DNA of 64,000 nt, from the NCBI RefSeq assembly GCF_003337245.1, contig NZ_QPJE01000006.1, forward strand, positions 1-64,000, given 5' to 3'. Origin of the DNA: Halanaerobium sp. MA284_MarDTE_T2. GTDB taxonomy: Bacteria > Bacillota > Halanaerobiia > Halanaerobiales > Halanaerobiaceae. The translations under genes and the position numbers were made by a program. Shown piece after piece: positions 37,658 to 47,576 of the stretch. The first letter of the stretch is position 1. Each line of letters opens with the position of its first letter. The notes beneath the pieces were generated by a model. That model was given only the letters and a program-made list of their open reading frames with translations. It searched no databases and was not told the DNA's origin.

Positions 37658-37704
37658 TATTATTATTTTTAGAGTTGCAAAAATGTTGAACTCCTTTTAT
37701 AATA
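37658..37704. repeat. Partial repeat-family remnant
   Basis: TTATTATTTTTAGAGTTGCA followed by AAAATGTTGAACTCC resembles the inner and one outer part of the mini copy at 3523. The other outer end is not recognisable. It lies in the divergent gap between the peroxiredoxin and AlaX genes. Confidence 0.4.
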
Positions 37705-37774
37705 TACATTAAATCTGGATAGACCTACTGTTGAAGCAGTATATAAAAATAGGTTTAAAATAGGAGCAAATAAA

Positions 37775-38983
37775 ATGACAAAAAAACTTTATTATCAAAA
37801 TCCATATCTTACTGAATTTCAGGCAAAAATACTGGATATTAAAGAAAAAGATAATTTTTTTCATCTTTTACTTGATCAAACAGCATTTTATCCTGGAGGT
37901 GGTGGACAACCCGCAGATAAAGGCACTATAAATGATATTGAGGTAAAAGAAATTTATACTGAAAAAGACAAAATATTTCATGTAATAACAAAAATGCCTG
38001 ATACAAATTTAATTAAAGGTGTAATTAACAAAAAATTTCGCCTGGAAATGATGCAGCAGCATTTAGGTCAGCACCTTTTATCTGCTGTCCTATACAAAAA
38101 TTTTTCTGCCAGAACCGTTGGCTTTCACCTCAGTGAAAACAATCTAACAATTGATATAGATAAAGTTCTCAATCCTGCACAGATTGAAAAAACAGAAAAA
38201 ATAGCAAATGATATAATTTACAGTAATCTGGATGTAAAAAAAATTTATCCAGGAGAAGAAGAATTAAAAAATATGCCTCTGAGAAAAAAACCCTCTGTTT
38301 CAGATAACATTAGAATTATAGCAGTGGGTAATTATGATTTTTCTCCCTGTGGAGGGACACATCCAGAAACTACAGCAGAAGTAGGAATTATAAAGATCAA
38401 TGAATTTGAAAACTATAAAAATGGATTGAGAATACATTTTTCCTGTGGTATAAGAGCTTTAAAAAATTATGCTAAAAAAGAAAAAATTCTTCAAAAAACA
38501 GTTGAAATTTTATCTGTACCTGAAGAACAAATTACTAAACGAGTAAATAAATTGCTGACAGAAAATAAAAATCTGCAGAAGGAAAAAAAATTTATTAAAA
38601 ATAGACTTCTTAAATTTTTAGCAGAAAAACTGCTCAGTGAAAGTGAGGATTATGCAGGAATTAAATTTATTTCTAAAATATTTTCCGACCAAAAAATCAT
38701 TACACAAAATGAACTCTCATACTTAGCTTCAGAGCTAACTAAAAACAAAGATGTTGTATTTATCTCTTCTCTTAATATAAATGGAATATGCAGATTTATT
38801 TTTAGCCGCTCCAAAAATATTAACAGCCTTAATATGCAGCAGATACTGAATCAGGCACTGGAAATAACTGGTGGAGGAGGTGGAGGCAGCAGCCTTACTG
38901 CACAGGGGGGTGGTGGTGATGCATCTAAAGTTAAAACAGCCTTTGCAGAAGTTAAAAACAGCATCTTAGAAAAGATATCTTAA
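37775..38983 (+). CDS. Alanyl-tRNA editing protein AlaX-L with DHHA1 domain
   Basis: A 402-residue trans-editing protein that hydrolyses Ser-tRNA(Ala) or Gly-tRNA(Ala). The N-terminal part resembles the AlaRS editing region: DQTAFYPGGGGQPADKG near residue 31, the zinc motif QQHLGQHLLSA near 90, and SPCGGTHPETTAEVG near 190, giving the second zinc half. The C-terminal 150 residues form the DHHA1 domain with GGGGGGSSLTAQGGGG. The DHHA1 domain and length identify the long form, AlaX-L. It is monocistronic, followed by a tRNA-Pro gene. Confidence 0.92.
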   Translation: MTKKLYYQNPYLTEFQAKILDIKEKDNFFHLLLDQTAFYPGGGGQPADKGTINDIEVKEIYTEKDKIFHVITKMPDTNLIKGVINKKFRLEMMQQHLGQHLLSAVLYKNFSARTVGFHLSENNLTIDIDKVLNPAQIEKTEKIANDIIYSNLDVKKIYPGEEELKNMPLRKKPSVSDNIRIIAVGNYDFSPCGGTHPETTAEVGIIKINEFENYKNGLRIHFSCGIRALKNYAKKEKILQKTVEILSVPEEQITKRVNKLLTENKNLQKEKKFIKNRLLKFLAEKLLSESEDYAGIKFISKIFSDQKIITQNELSYLASELTKNKDVVFISSLNINGICRFIFSRSKNINSLNMQQILNQALEITGGGGGGSSLTAQGGGGDASKVKTAFAEVKNSILEKIS

Positions 38984-39078
38984 TGAACCTCCCCCTAAAT
39001 CACAATTAAATTTAGCAGAAATTCATTTTTACCATTTTTTAATAAAATTGCAATTTAAAAATTTATCACTGCTGGAAC

Positions 39079-39107
39079 TTTACTTATTAACTTTATTGTG
39101 CTATAAT
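39079..39107 (+). promoter_or_regulatory. Promoter of the tRNA-Pro gene
   Basis: TTTACT (39079-39084) and TATAAT (39102-39107) are 17 bases apart, with the tRNA beginning 20 bases after the -10 box. Confidence 0.6.
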
Positions 39108-39126
39108 ATTTTTTGTTGATAATTAA

Positions 39127-39203
<77 letters not shown>

Positions 39204-39227
39204 TTTCATTTTATATACTTTAAGAAC

Positions 39228-39256
39228 AAAACCGACCTGATCAGGTCGGTTTTTAG
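39228..39256. terminator. Terminator after tRNA-Pro
   Basis: AAAACCGACCTGATCAGGTCGGTTTTT is a perfect palindrome ending in a T run. It begins 24 bases past the tRNA and lies before the convergent FAD-dehydrogenase gene, so it could also serve that gene. Confidence 0.92.
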
Positions 39257-39308
39257 TATTTATTCTGCTAAAAATATTTTTTTATACTTATAGTGGTTAT
39301 AATAGTGC

Positions 39309-40700
39309 TTATAATTTTTTTATAATTGAATCTGCAATAACAATACCAGATACAGATGCCTGCATTAAACCTCTTGTAATGCCTGCTCCATCACCACCGG
39401 TATAAAAATTTTTAATTTTTGTTTCCAGATTTTGATCTACTTCAAGTCTGGAAGAATAAAATTTCACTTCAACACCATAAAGAAGAGTATCTCGGGAATA
39501 AAGACCTGGAGCAAGGTTATCCAGAGCTTCAAGCATTTCCATAATTCCGGTTAAATGTCTGTGCGGCAGAACAAGTGACAGATCCCCTGGAGTAGCGCCT
39601 TTAAGAGTGGGATCAACTATACTCCTGGCCAGCCGTGTACTGGTAGATCTCCGGCCCTGCAGCAGGTCCCCCAGTCTCTGAACCAGAACACCTCCTGCCA
39701 GCAGATTTGCAAGCTTTGCTATATCTTTACCATATGTAATAGGTTCATGAAATGGTTCAGTAAATGTTTTACTAACAAGCAGAGCAAAATTTGTATTTTC
39801 AGTTTTTATATCAGAATGACTGTGTCCGTTAACTGTAATAAGCCCCTGATTATTTTCACTGACTACTTCTCCATAAGGAGACATACAGAAAGTCCTCACT
39901 TTATCATCAAAAGTAGGTGTCTGATATATTAATTTTGATTCATAAATATTATCGGTTAGATATTCTGTTATGACAGCAGGACATTCAACCCGCACACCTA
40001 TGTCAACTGGATTTATAGCCGTATTTATGCCCATTTTTTTCGCTTCACTGCTCAGCCATTCTGCATTTTCTCTCCCAGCTCCTACAACAACAAAATCTGC
40101 ATAAATTACTTTTCCGGATGCAGTTTTCACTCCTTTTATTTCATTTTTTTCTGTAATAATTTTTTTAACATTTTCTCCAAATCTAATTTCTACTCCTTTA
40201 CTGGCAAGATAGTCCTGCATATTCTGCAGTACTACTTTACTGTAACCTGTTCCAAGATGACGCAGTTTAGCCGGTATAAATTTAAGGCTTGATTTAATAG
40301 CCTTTTTCTTTATTTCATCTAATTTATCTCCTTTAACTCCAAAAACTCTTTCTGGTGCACCAAATTCCATATAAATATCATCAGCATATTCTATATGTTC
40401 AATTAATGATTTTTCTCCAATATATTTTTCTAGATTACCGCCAATTCTTGGTGAAAGGGACAGTTTTCCATCACTAAAAGCTCCAGCTCCTCCCCAGCCT
40501 GAAACGACTGCGCAGCTGGGACAATTGACACATCCAGTGCCAGGATTTTCTTTCATTGGACAAACTCTGTGTTCAAGATCTGTACCTTTTTCTAAAATTA
40601 GAATATCAATATTTTTTTCTTTTTTTACAAATTCAATTGCAGTAAATATTCCTGTTGGACCAGCACCAATAATTATTACATCATATTTTTGGCTGTTCAT
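39309..40700 (-). CDS. NAD(P)/FAD-dependent dehydrogenase of unknown substrate (COG2509-like)
   Basis: A 463-residue flavoprotein with an N-terminal FAD dinucleotide-binding motif IIIGAGPTGIFTAIEF near residue 9. A cysteine cluster CPMKENPGTGCVNCPSC near residue 48 and GWGGAGAFSDGKLSLSPRIGG near 70 characterise a family of uncharacterised FAD dehydrogenases. The C-terminal motif NFYTGGDGAGITRGLMQAS closes the FAD site. The cysteines could bind an Fe-S cluster or be redox-active. GGAGGG precedes the ATG. It is not in an evident operon. The substrate is unknown. Confidence 0.88.
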   Translation of the reverse strand: MNSQKYDVIIIGAGPTGIFTAIEFVKKEKNIDILILEKGTDLEHRVCPMKENPGTGCVNCPSCAVVSGWGGAGAFSDGKLSLSPRIGGNLEKYIGEKSLIEHIEYADDIYMEFGAPERVFGVKGDKLDEIKKKAIKSSLKFIPAKLRHLGTGYSKVVLQNMQDYLASKGVEIRFGENVKKIITEKNEIKGVKTASGKVIYADFVVVGAGRENAEWLSSEAKKMGINTAINPVDIGVRVECPAVITEYLTDNIYESKLIYQTPTFDDKVRTFCMSPYGEVVSENNQGLITVNGHSHSDIKTENTNFALLVSKTFTEPFHEPITYGKDIAKLANLLAGGVLVQRLGDLLQGRRSTSTRLARSIVDPTLKGATPGDLSLVLPHRHLTGIMEMLEALDNLAPGLYSRDTLLYGVEVKFYSSRLEVDQNLETKIKNFYTGGDGAGITRGLMQASVSGIVIADSIIKKL

Positions 40701-40869
40701 ACGATTAATACCCTCCAGATTTTAACTATTCTTTACCATAGTCCATCAATAATATTCTATATTATTAATACAAATCCTTTATTTTTTATAATTCTATTTT
40801 AAAGCATATATATTTGCCTCAATTTGTGTAAACAGCAGAAGCAGATCTTATTTATTTAAAATTAAAAAT

Positions 40870-40908
40870 TCCCTGCAGACTGATATGCTGAAACACATCT
40901 GCAGGGAG
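40870..40908 (-). terminator. Terminator of the guaA-yerC unit
   Basis: On the minus strand TCCCTGCAGA pairs with TCTGCAGGGA around a 19-base loop and is followed by ATTTTTAATTTT. It begins just past the yerC-type stop codon. Confidence 0.88.
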
Positions 40909-40914
40909 CATAAT

Positions 40915-41205
40915 TTATTCACTTTCAAGTCGATTTAAAATTAAATTATATCCATCTTCTCCATATTCTAAAGAACGTTTTACCCGACTTATTGTTGCAG
41001 TACTTACTCCTGTCTCCTCAACAATATGGTCATAGGTATACCCGTTTTTTAACATTCGAGCTACCTCTAGCCGCTGTCCCAAAGCTTTTATTTCACCAAT
41101 TGTAGCAATATCACAAAAAAAACGATAACATTCATCTACATTTTCCAGCTTTAATACAGCTTTAAATAACTGTTCTGTAAATCTATCTCTAATCTCTTTA
41201 GACAA
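40915..41205 (-). CDS. YerC/YecD family TrpR-like DNA-binding protein
   Basis: A 96-residue member of the YerC/YecD family, related in fold to the Trp repressor. The helix-turn-helix is seen as GYTYDHIVEETGVSTATISR near residue 54, preceded by EIKALGQRLEVARML. The family is common in Bacillota, usually near purine or ligA/pcrA genes; its regulon is not established. It starts with TTG after AAGGGGTG and lies 23 bases downstream of guaA, sharing its terminator. Confidence 0.88.
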   Translation of the reverse strand: MSKEIRDRFTEQLFKAVLKLENVDECYRFFCDIATIGEIKALGQRLEVARMLKNGYTYDHIVEETGVSTATISRVKRSLEYGEDGYNLILNRLESE

Positions 41206-41228
41206 GTACTACACCCCTTTTCTTTTAT

Positions 41229-42764
41229 TTACTCCCATTCGATAGTTCCAGGGGGTTTAGAAGTAATATCATATACAACCCGATTTACTTCTTTTACCTG
41301 ATTTACTATTTTAACTGATATAGACTGCAGTAAATCATAAGGTAATTTCGCCCAGTCAGCTGTCATAGCATCATCACTTGTCACAGCTCTAAGAATCACT
41401 GGATAGCCATAGGTTCTCTCATCCCCCATAACACCAACACTCCGCAAATCCGGAAGAACAGCAAAGGACTGCCATATTTCTTTATATAAACCTGCTTCTT
41501 TAATTTCTTCCTGTATTACAGCATCTGCATCTCTTAGGATTTTTAATTTTGCTTCATCTATTTCTCCAATTATTCTGATAGCAAGTCCCGGGCCTGGAAA
41601 TGGCTGCCTCCAGACGATTTCTTCCGGAAGTCCAACTACCTCACCAATTTTCCTTACCTCATCCTTAAACAAAAAGCGCAGTGGTTCTACCAGATCAAAT
41701 TCCATATCTTCAGGCAGTCCCCCAACATTATGGTGGCTTTTTATTGTAGCAGCCTTATCTGTACCACTTTCTATAACATCAGAATAAATTGTTCCCTGAA
41801 CAAGGTATTTCACATCTTCAAGTTTAGATGCTTCTTCTTCAAATACACGGATAAATTCGTTTCCAATAATTTTTCTTTTTGTTTCTGGATCACTTACACC
41901 GATGAGTCGGTTTAAAAATCTCTCTCGTGCATCCACATATACTAATGGTATATTAAACTCTTCACCAAAAGTTCTCCTCACCTGTTCTGCTTCCCCTTTA
42001 CGCAGCAGTCCATGATCAACAAAAATACAGGTCAACTGATCCCCAATAGCTTTATGCACGATTGCAGAAGCTACAGCAGAATCTACCCCACCAGAAAGAC
42101 CGCAAATTACTCTGCCTGTTCCAACCTGATTCTGAATTCTATCCACTTCTTCATTTATATAATCCGCCATATTCCAGCTGGCTCTAACCTTACAAATTTT
42201 AAAAAGAAAATTATGAAGAATAGTTTTTCCCTGTACAGTATGTAGTACTTCTGGATGAAACTGAACACCATAAAAATCTCTCTCATTATCTGACATTGCT
42301 GCTACTGGAGTCAGATCTGTTCTGCCAATAATTTCAAAACCTTCGGGTACTTTCTGTACGTGGTCTCCATGGCTCATCCAGACCTGTTTTTTATTATCCA
42401 GCCCATCAAAAAGACTTTTATTAGTAAAAATTTCTAATTCAGCTTTTCCATATTCACCATGTTCGGCCTTTTCTACAACTCCCCCTTCAAGCAGCTGAGC
42501 CATAAGCTGCATACCATAACAGATTCCCAAAATAGGAATTCCCAGCTCAAATACAGCGCTGTTTACACCAGGTGCACCTTCTGATGTAACACTATCCGGA
42601 CCTCCAGAAAAAATTATTCCATCTGGATTTATTTCTTTTATTTCATCTAAAGCAATATCATGTGGTTTAATTACAGAATAAACATTAAATTCTCTCACTC
42701 GACGTGCAATAAGCTGACTGTACTGCCCGCCAAAATCGAGAATAAGTATTTTATTGTATTCCAT
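41229..42764 (-). CDS. guaA: GMP synthase (glutamine-hydrolysing)
   Basis: GuaA converts XMP to GMP with glutamine and ATP. The N-terminal class I glutamine amidotransferase domain has GICYGMQLM with the catalytic cysteine near residue 82 and GVQFHPEV for the histidine and glutamate. The ATP-pyrophosphatase P-loop is [15 protein letters not shown] near residue 224, and the dimerisation domain ends with [11 protein letters not shown]. The length of 511 is normal. Its promoter lies directly upstream; no guanine riboswitch is visible in the roughly 60-base leader. Confidence 0.98.
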   Translation of the reverse strand: MEYNKILILDFGGQYSQLIARRVREFNVYSVIKPHDIALDEIKEINPDGIIFSGGPDSVTSEGAPGVNSAVFELGIPILGICYGMQLMAQLLEGGVVEKAEHGEYGKAELEIFTNKSLFDGLDNKKQVWMSHGDHVQKVPEGFEIIGRTDLTPVAAMSDNERDFYGVQFHPEVLHTVQGKTILHNFLFKICKVRASWNMADYINEEVDRIQNQVGTGRVICGLSGGVDSAVASAIVHKAIGDQLTCIFVDHGLLRKGEAEQVRRTFGEEFNIPLVYVDARERFLNRLIGVSDPETKRKIIGNEFIRVFEEEASKLEDVKYLVQGTIYSDVIESGTDKAATIKSHHNVGGLPEDMEFDLVEPLRFLFKDEVRKIGEVVGLPEEIVWRQPFPGPGLAIRIIGEIDEAKLKILRDADAVIQEEIKEAGLYKEIWQSFAVLPDLRSVGVMGDERTYGYPVILRAVTSDDAMTADWAKLPYDLLQSISVKIVNQVKEVNRVVYDITSKPPGTIEWE

Positions 42765-42824
42765 TCAAATCTCCTTTCCAACTCTTTTTACTTTCCTGCT
42801 TTTTTTAACTAAAGTATTTTTTAA

Positions 42825-42854
42825 AGTATACAGTCAATTATAGTTAATTGTCAA
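42825..42854 (-). promoter_or_regulatory. Promoter of guaA
   Basis: On the minus strand TTGACA (42854-42849) and TATACT (42830-42825) are 18 bases apart, about 60 bases before the guaA start. Confidence 0.7.
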
Positions 42855-42855
42855 G

Positions 42856-42912
42856 AAAAAACTCTTCAGATAAGGAATCAAGGAATCTCTCCTTCACCTG
42901 AAGAGTTTTTAA
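42856..42912 (-). terminator. Terminator of ppdK
   Basis: On the minus strand AAAAACTCTTCAG pairs with CTGAAGAGTTTTT across a 28-base centre that can form a smaller hairpin, and ends in a T run. It lies 27 bases past the ppdK stop and touches the guaA -35 box. Confidence 0.85.
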
Positions 42913-42938
42913 AATTAATCTTTTTTTATTCTCAAAAA

Positions 42939-45563
42939 TTACTCATTATCTATAGCTGATTGAGCAGCTGCAAGTCGGGCAATAGGAACTCTATAAGGTG
43001 AACAGGAAACATAATTTAGACCTGTTCTATGGCAGAAATCTATAGAAGCTGGCTCACCACCATGTTCTCCACAGATACCTACTTTAAGATCCTTATTGCT
43101 TTTTCTTCCCATCTTAACAGCCATTTCCATTAACTTACCTACACCTTCCTGATCAAGAACAGAAAAAGGATCTTTGGGTAATATCTCTTCATCTACATAT
43201 TCACCTATAAATTTACCAGCATCATCACGAGAAAATCCAAACGTCATTTGAGTAAGATCATTAGTTCCAAAGGAGAAGAAATCTGCATGTTTTGCTATTT
43301 TATCAGCAAGCAGGGCAGCTCGCGGCACTTCTATCATTGTACCAACTGAGTAATTTATATCAACTCCTGCTTCAGAGATTAGCTCTTCAGCAATCTCTAC
43401 TGCCATTTTTCTTAAAATAACCAGCTCTTTTTCAGTACCAATAAGTGGGATCATAATATCAGGTTTAACATCATATCCTTCTTCCTGTTTAACTTCTACA
43501 GCAGCAGATATAATTGCTCTAACCTGCATTTCATAAATTTCTGGATAAGTTATACCCAAACGACATCCTCTGTGACCGAGCATTGGATTCATTTCTTTTA
43601 GATCTTCTACTGTTCTCTTCAGCTCATCTGCAGTAATACTTAATTCTTTTGCCAGAGCTTTTATATCTTTCTCAGTGTTGGGCAAAAATTCATGTAGAGG
43701 TGGATCCAGCAGACGGATAGTAACATTTAAATCTTTCATTACTTTAAATATACCTTTAAAATCTTCTTTTTGATACGGGAATAATTTATCCAGTGCTTTC
43801 ATTCTCTTACTTTTACTGCTGGAAACAATCATTTCTCTTACAGCCATAATTCTTTCACTGTCAAAGAACATATGCTCTGTCCGACAGAGGCCTATACCTT
43901 CTGCTCCAAAATCTAAAGCTACTTCAGCATCATGTGGAGTATCAGCATTTGTCCAGACACCAAGTTTTCTGTATTCATCTGACCATTCCATCAGTATCTT
44001 AAAGTTTTCTGTTAAAAATGCATCGGTTGTTTCCACGATTCCAGCGTAAACCTCTCCAGTAGTTCCGTTAAGAGAAACAAAATCTCCTTCTTTAAAGACT
44101 CTATCATCAACAGTAAACTGCTTATTTGCTTCATCTACCTTTATTTCACCGGCACCAGCTACACAGCATTTGCCCATTCCACGAGCTACAACAGCTGCGT
44201 GTGAGGTCATTCCACCACGTGATGTAAGAATACCCTCAGCCTTAACCATTCCTTCTATATCTTCAGGTGAAGTCTCCTTACGTACTAAAATTACTTTTTC
44301 TCCATCTTCTGCTGCTTCTGCTGCTTCTTCAGAAGTAAAATATACTTTACCTGTTGCTGCTCCAGGTGAAGCTGCCAGTCCTTTTGCAAGTATATCAGCT
44401 TTTTCTAGTTCTTCATCTTTAAAGTTAGGATGTAAAAGCTGGCTAATATCTTCAGGATCTATCCTCATTATAGCTGTCTCTTTATCAATCAAGCCTTCTT
44501 CTTCCATATCTACGGCTATGTTAACTGCAGCATCTGCAGTACGTTTTCCTGTTCTTGTCTGCAGGAGGAATAAATTACCTTCCTGAATAGTAAACTCTAT
44601 ATCCTGCATATCCTTATAATGCTGTTCTAATGTCTCAGTAACATCCATAAATTCTTCATATACTTCAGGCATCAGTTCTTTTAACTCACTAATGTCTTTT
44701 GGAGTCCTTATACCAGCAACAACATCTTCTCCCTGAGCATTAAGCAAAAATTCTCCAAATACTTTATTTTCCCCTGTAGCAGGATTTCTGGTAAATGCAA
44801 CTCCGGTTCCAGAGTTTTCTCCAATATTACCAAAAACCATTGCCTGAATATTAACAGCTGTTCCTAAATCGTGTGGAATATCATTAATGTTTCTATATGA
44901 TATTGCACGAGAATTATTCCAGGAACTAAAAACAGCTTTTACTGCCATTAAGAGCTGTTCATTTGGGTCCTGTGGAAACTCTATGTTAGTTTTCTTTTTA
45001 ATTAATTTCTTATAATCATCAATTATATCTTTTAAATCTTCTACTGTCAGTTCAGTATCATTGTCATATCCATTCTTCTCTTTTTTCTTTTCCAGAAAAT
45101 TATCAAACTGATAACCCGGTATTCCCAGCACAACATTACCAAACATCTGAATCAATCTTCTGTAGCTGTCATAAGCAAATCTCGGATTATTTGTTCTTTC
45201 TGCCAGTGCTTCAACACTCTTATCATTAAGGCCGAGGTTGAGCACTGTATCCATCATACCGGGCATAGAAATTACGGCACCGGATCTAACGGATACCAGT
45301 AAGGGGTCTTCTAGATCACCAAAATTCTTACCGATCTTTTCTTCAAGTTCTTTCATGTGTTCAAAGATACCTTCTTTTATACTTTCCTCCAGAGTTTCAT
45401 CCATTTCAAGATATCTTATACAGGCCTCAGTGGTTATTGTAAAACCTGGGGGTACAGGTAATCCTATATTGGTCATCTCCGCCAGATTTGCACCTTTACC
45501 ACCTAATAATGACTTCATTTCCTTTTTGCCTTCTTCAAAAGAATAGATATACTTTTTCAACAA
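42939..45563 (-). CDS. ppdK: Pyruvate, phosphate dikinase
   Basis: PpdK interconverts pyruvate, ATP and phosphate with PEP, AMP and pyrophosphate, either gluconeogenically or as an energy-saving glycolytic step in anaerobes. The 874 residues comprise the ATP-grasp nucleotide domain (GGKGANLAEMTNIGLPVPPG near residue 22), the phosphohistidine domain (GGMTSHAAVVARGMGK near 455), and the TIM-barrel PEP domain ending GICGEHGGEPASIDFC with the catalytic cysteine near 840. The start is TTG TTG after AAAGGAGG. The gene 14 bases upstream encodes its regulatory kinase/phosphorylase. Confidence 0.98.
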   Translation of the reverse strand: MLKKYIYSFEEGKKEMKSLLGGKGANLAEMTNIGLPVPPGFTITTEACIRYLEMDETLEESIKEGIFEHMKELEEKIGKNFGDLEDPLLVSVRSGAVISMPGMMDTVLNLGLNDKSVEALAERTNNPRFAYDSYRRLIQMFGNVVLGIPGYQFDNFLEKKKEKNGYDNDTELTVEDLKDIIDDYKKLIKKKTNIEFPQDPNEQLLMAVKAVFSSWNNSRAISYRNINDIPHDLGTAVNIQAMVFGNIGENSGTGVAFTRNPATGENKVFGEFLLNAQGEDVVAGIRTPKDISELKELMPEVYEEFMDVTETLEQHYKDMQDIEFTIQEGNLFLLQTRTGKRTADAAVNIAVDMEEEGLIDKETAIMRIDPEDISQLLHPNFKDEELEKADILAKGLAASPGAATGKVYFTSEEAAEAAEDGEKVILVRKETSPEDIEGMVKAEGILTSRGGMTSHAAVVARGMGKCCVAGAGEIKVDEANKQFTVDDRVFKEGDFVSLNGTTGEVYAGIVETTDAFLTENFKILMEWSDEYRKLGVWTNADTPHDAEVALDFGAEGIGLCRTEHMFFDSERIMAVREMIVSSSKSKRMKALDKLFPYQKEDFKGIFKVMKDLNVTIRLLDPPLHEFLPNTEKDIKALAKELSITADELKRTVEDLKEMNPMLGHRGCRLGITYPEIYEMQVRAIISAAVEVKQEEGYDVKPDIMIPLIGTEKELVILRKMAVEIAEELISEAGVDINYSVGTMIEVPRAALLADKIAKHADFFSFGTNDLTQMTFGFSRDDAGKFIGEYVDEEILPKDPFSVLDQEGVGKLMEMAVKMGRKSNKDLKVGICGEHGGEPASIDFCHRTGLNYVSCSPYRVPIARLAAAQSAIDNE

Positions 45564-45577
45564 AACCCCTCCTTTAA

Positions 45578-46387
45578 TTAATTCAAGTCATTGACAATAT
45601 CAATAATAATACTTGCTGCTTCTTCCACAGCTTTTGTAGTCATATCAATAACTGGACATCCAATTCTCTTCATTACGTTTTCTGCATAATTTAATTCTTC
45701 CATTATTTTTTCCAGTGAAACATAATCTACACTGTTGTCCAGTCCTAAAACCTTTATCCGTTCTTTGCGTATTTCAATTAAATCAACTGGGTCTATCGTT
45801 AAACCAACAATTTTTTTCTTGGGAATTTGAAATATTTGCTCAGGAACTTTTGCATCTTTAACCAGGGGAATATTTACTACTTTATAGTTTTTGTGAGCAA
45901 GATACATGCTGAGTGGTGTTTTTGAGGAACGGGAAACACCGATTAAAACAATATCTGCCTTTAATATCCCTCTTGGATCTTTACCATCATCATATTTTAC
46001 TGCAAATTCTACTGCTTCAACTCGTTTGAAATAATTTTCATCCAGTTCTCTAATCAGTCCAGGCTGGCGAATCGGGTCACTGTTGAGAAATTCACTAAAA
46101 ACTTTTAAAGCAGGAGTCATGATATCAATATATGGTATATCTTCTTCAGAACAAACCTTTATTAAATATTCATAAATATCGTCATTTACCATAGTGAATA
46201 TTACAATAGATTTACTATTTTTAACTTCAACAATAATATCATCTATTGATTCTCTGCTTTCTACATAGGGGTATTTTTTTATTTCATAATCAATGTCTCT
46301 AAATTGTTCGGCTGCAGCTCTTGCAACCTGTTCTGCTGTATCTCCTATTGAATCAGATATTATATAAATCTGATAATTGTTTATCAT
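45578..46387 (-). CDS. PPDK regulatory protein (bifunctional kinase/pyrophosphorylase, DUF299)
   Basis: This protein inactivates PpdK by ADP-dependent threonine phosphorylation and reactivates it by phosphate-dependent dephosphorylation. The family P-loop-like motif is GVSRSSKTPLSMYLAHKNY near residue 146; the N-terminus has IYIISDSIGDTAEQVARAA. I place the start at ATG 46387 (269 residues, the family length), since the longer frame adds a non-conserved leader. It lies immediately upstream of ppdK, confirming the target as PpdK and not PEP synthase. Confidence 0.93.
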   Translation of the reverse strand: MINNYQIYIISDSIGDTAEQVARAAAEQFRDIDYEIKKYPYVESRESIDDIIVEVKNSKSIVIFTMVNDDIYEYLIKVCSEEDIPYIDIMTPALKVFSEFLNSDPIRQPGLIRELDENYFKRVEAVEFAVKYDDGKDPRGILKADIVLIGVSRSSKTPLSMYLAHKNYKVVNIPLVKDAKVPEQIFQIPKKKIVGLTIDPVDLIEIRKERIKVLGLDNSVDYVSLEKIMEELNYAENVMKRIGCPVIDMTTKAVEEAASIIIDIVNDLN

Positions 46388-46467
46388 GATATCACCAAAC
46401 CTCAGCATATTTATTTTTAACTTTATCATTAATTATTATACCATTTTAAAGGAAAAAACTCAATGTT

Positions 46468-47259
46468 TTACTCTCTTCGAGAAGTTTCCGTATTTTTATT
46501 AAAATCATCTTCTGCAGACAAACGTTCCAGCAGTTTTTCTCGGTAATCGACAAATACTTTATCGGTTCTGCAGCGGGGAGGTTGAAGGTCAATCTTTAAT
46601 TTGTCAGTTATTCGCCCTGGACGCCCGTTTAAAATAATAATTCTATCTGCCAAAAGAATTGCTTCTTCAATATCATGAGTAATAAATAAAATAGTCTTAT
46701 CCAATTTTTCCTGAATTGATAAAATCCATTCCTGCATGGTAGTTCTTGTCAGTGCATCCAGAGCTCCAAAAGGCTCATCCAGGGCTAGAATATCATTATG
46801 TGTTAGCACTGTCCTCAAAAGAGCCGCCCGCTGACGCATACCTCCAGAAAGTTGATCAGGATAATGATTTTCAAATCCTTTCAGGCCAAAGAGGGGAATT
46901 AATTTTTCTGCTTCCTGATAAGCTTTTTGAAGATTTTCTTTTTTTATTTCAACTCCGAGCAGCACATTTTCCATTACAGTTCTCCAGGGAAACAGAAGAT
47001 CTCTCTGCGGCATATAAGCAATATGTCCCCGGGTTCCAGTTATATCTTCACCTTTCAGAAATATTCTTCCTTTATCAGGTTTTTCTAAACCAACTAATAT
47101 ATTAAAGAGGGTACTTTTTCCACAGCCGCTCGGTCCTATTATACAGATAAATTCTCCTCTTTTAACAGATATATTTATTTCAGCCAGCACAGGCAGTAAA
47201 TCATTGTTTTCTTTATAATCATAATAAATATTTTCTATTTTAAGCAGCATTTTTTCCAT
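46468..47259 (-). CDS. thiZ: ABC transporter ATPase of a thiamine-precursor importer (ThiZ type)
   Basis: A 263-residue ABC ATPase. Walker A is GPSGCGKSTLFNIL near residue 41, the Q loop is MPQRDLLFPWRT, the signature is LSGGMRQRAALLR and Walker B LALDEPFGALDA. It resembles the TauB/SsuB/ThiZ group. It should energise the ThiX permease encoded upstream. The start is ATG 47259, six bases after GAGGGTG; a longer frame from 47316 would begin inside the inserted repeat R4. R4 separates it from thiY by about 300 bases, while the other genes of this operon nearly touch. Confidence 0.88.
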   Translation of the reverse strand: MEKMLLKIENIYYDYKENNDLLPVLAEINISVKRGEFICIIGPSGCGKSTLFNILVGLEKPDKGRIFLKGEDITGTRGHIAYMPQRDLLFPWRTVMENVLLGVEIKKENLQKAYQEAEKLIPLFGLKGFENHYPDQLSGGMRQRAALLRTVLTHNDILALDEPFGALDALTRTTMQEWILSIQEKLDKTILFITHDIEEAILLADRIIILNGRPGRITDKLKIDLQPPRCRTDKVFVDYREKLLERLSAEDDFNKNTETSRRE

Positions 47260-47285
47260 AATGACACCCTCTATTTTATTTACTG

Positions 47286-47546
47286 GACTTTCCCCATTTT
47301 TTATATACTGCTGCAAAAAGGGGAGATGCAGGAATATTGAAATTTTTAGTCAATGAATCTTAACGAAATGAAGGAAGAAATAGGGTTGAACTGCAGGATG
47401 GAGTGAGCTAATCATGAGTCAGGAGGACTCATTGATTAGTGTGCCCTATTTCACACCCGAATTGAGTTTTAGCTAAATCTAAAAATTTCGTTGATGACTA
47501 AAGCTCCCTTTTTGCAGCTTGAAAATAAATTTTGGGGAAACTCCTA
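47286..47546 (+). repeat. Full-length palindromic repeat, copy R4, inserted between thiY and thiZ
   Basis: This copy of about 261 bases begins GACTTTCCCC and ends GGGGAAACTCCTA. It is flanked by the longest exact direct repeat of the family, ATTTTATTTACTG, at 47273-47285 and 47547-47559. It sits inside an operon, one base upstream of the thiZ ribosome site, and in antisense orientation relative to the transcript. Transcription of thiZ from the riboswitch promoter must run through its hairpins unless R4 supplies a promoter. Confidence 0.88.
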
Positions 47547-47576
47547 ATTTTATTTACTGTTTATTTTTAAAATTTT

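Noticed and set aside
42765-42824. Guanine riboswitch in front of guaA
   Set aside because: The leader is only about 60 bases and shows none of the conserved purine-aptamer loops.
44170-44586. A 138-codon plus-strand frame inside ppdK
   Set aside because: It is a shadow of ppdK codon usage on the opposite strand and contains no recognisable domain.
47260-47316. A longer N-terminus for ThiZ starting at 47316
   Set aside because: The extra residues are translated from repeat R4 and its duplication; a proper ribosome site precedes the ATG at 47259.
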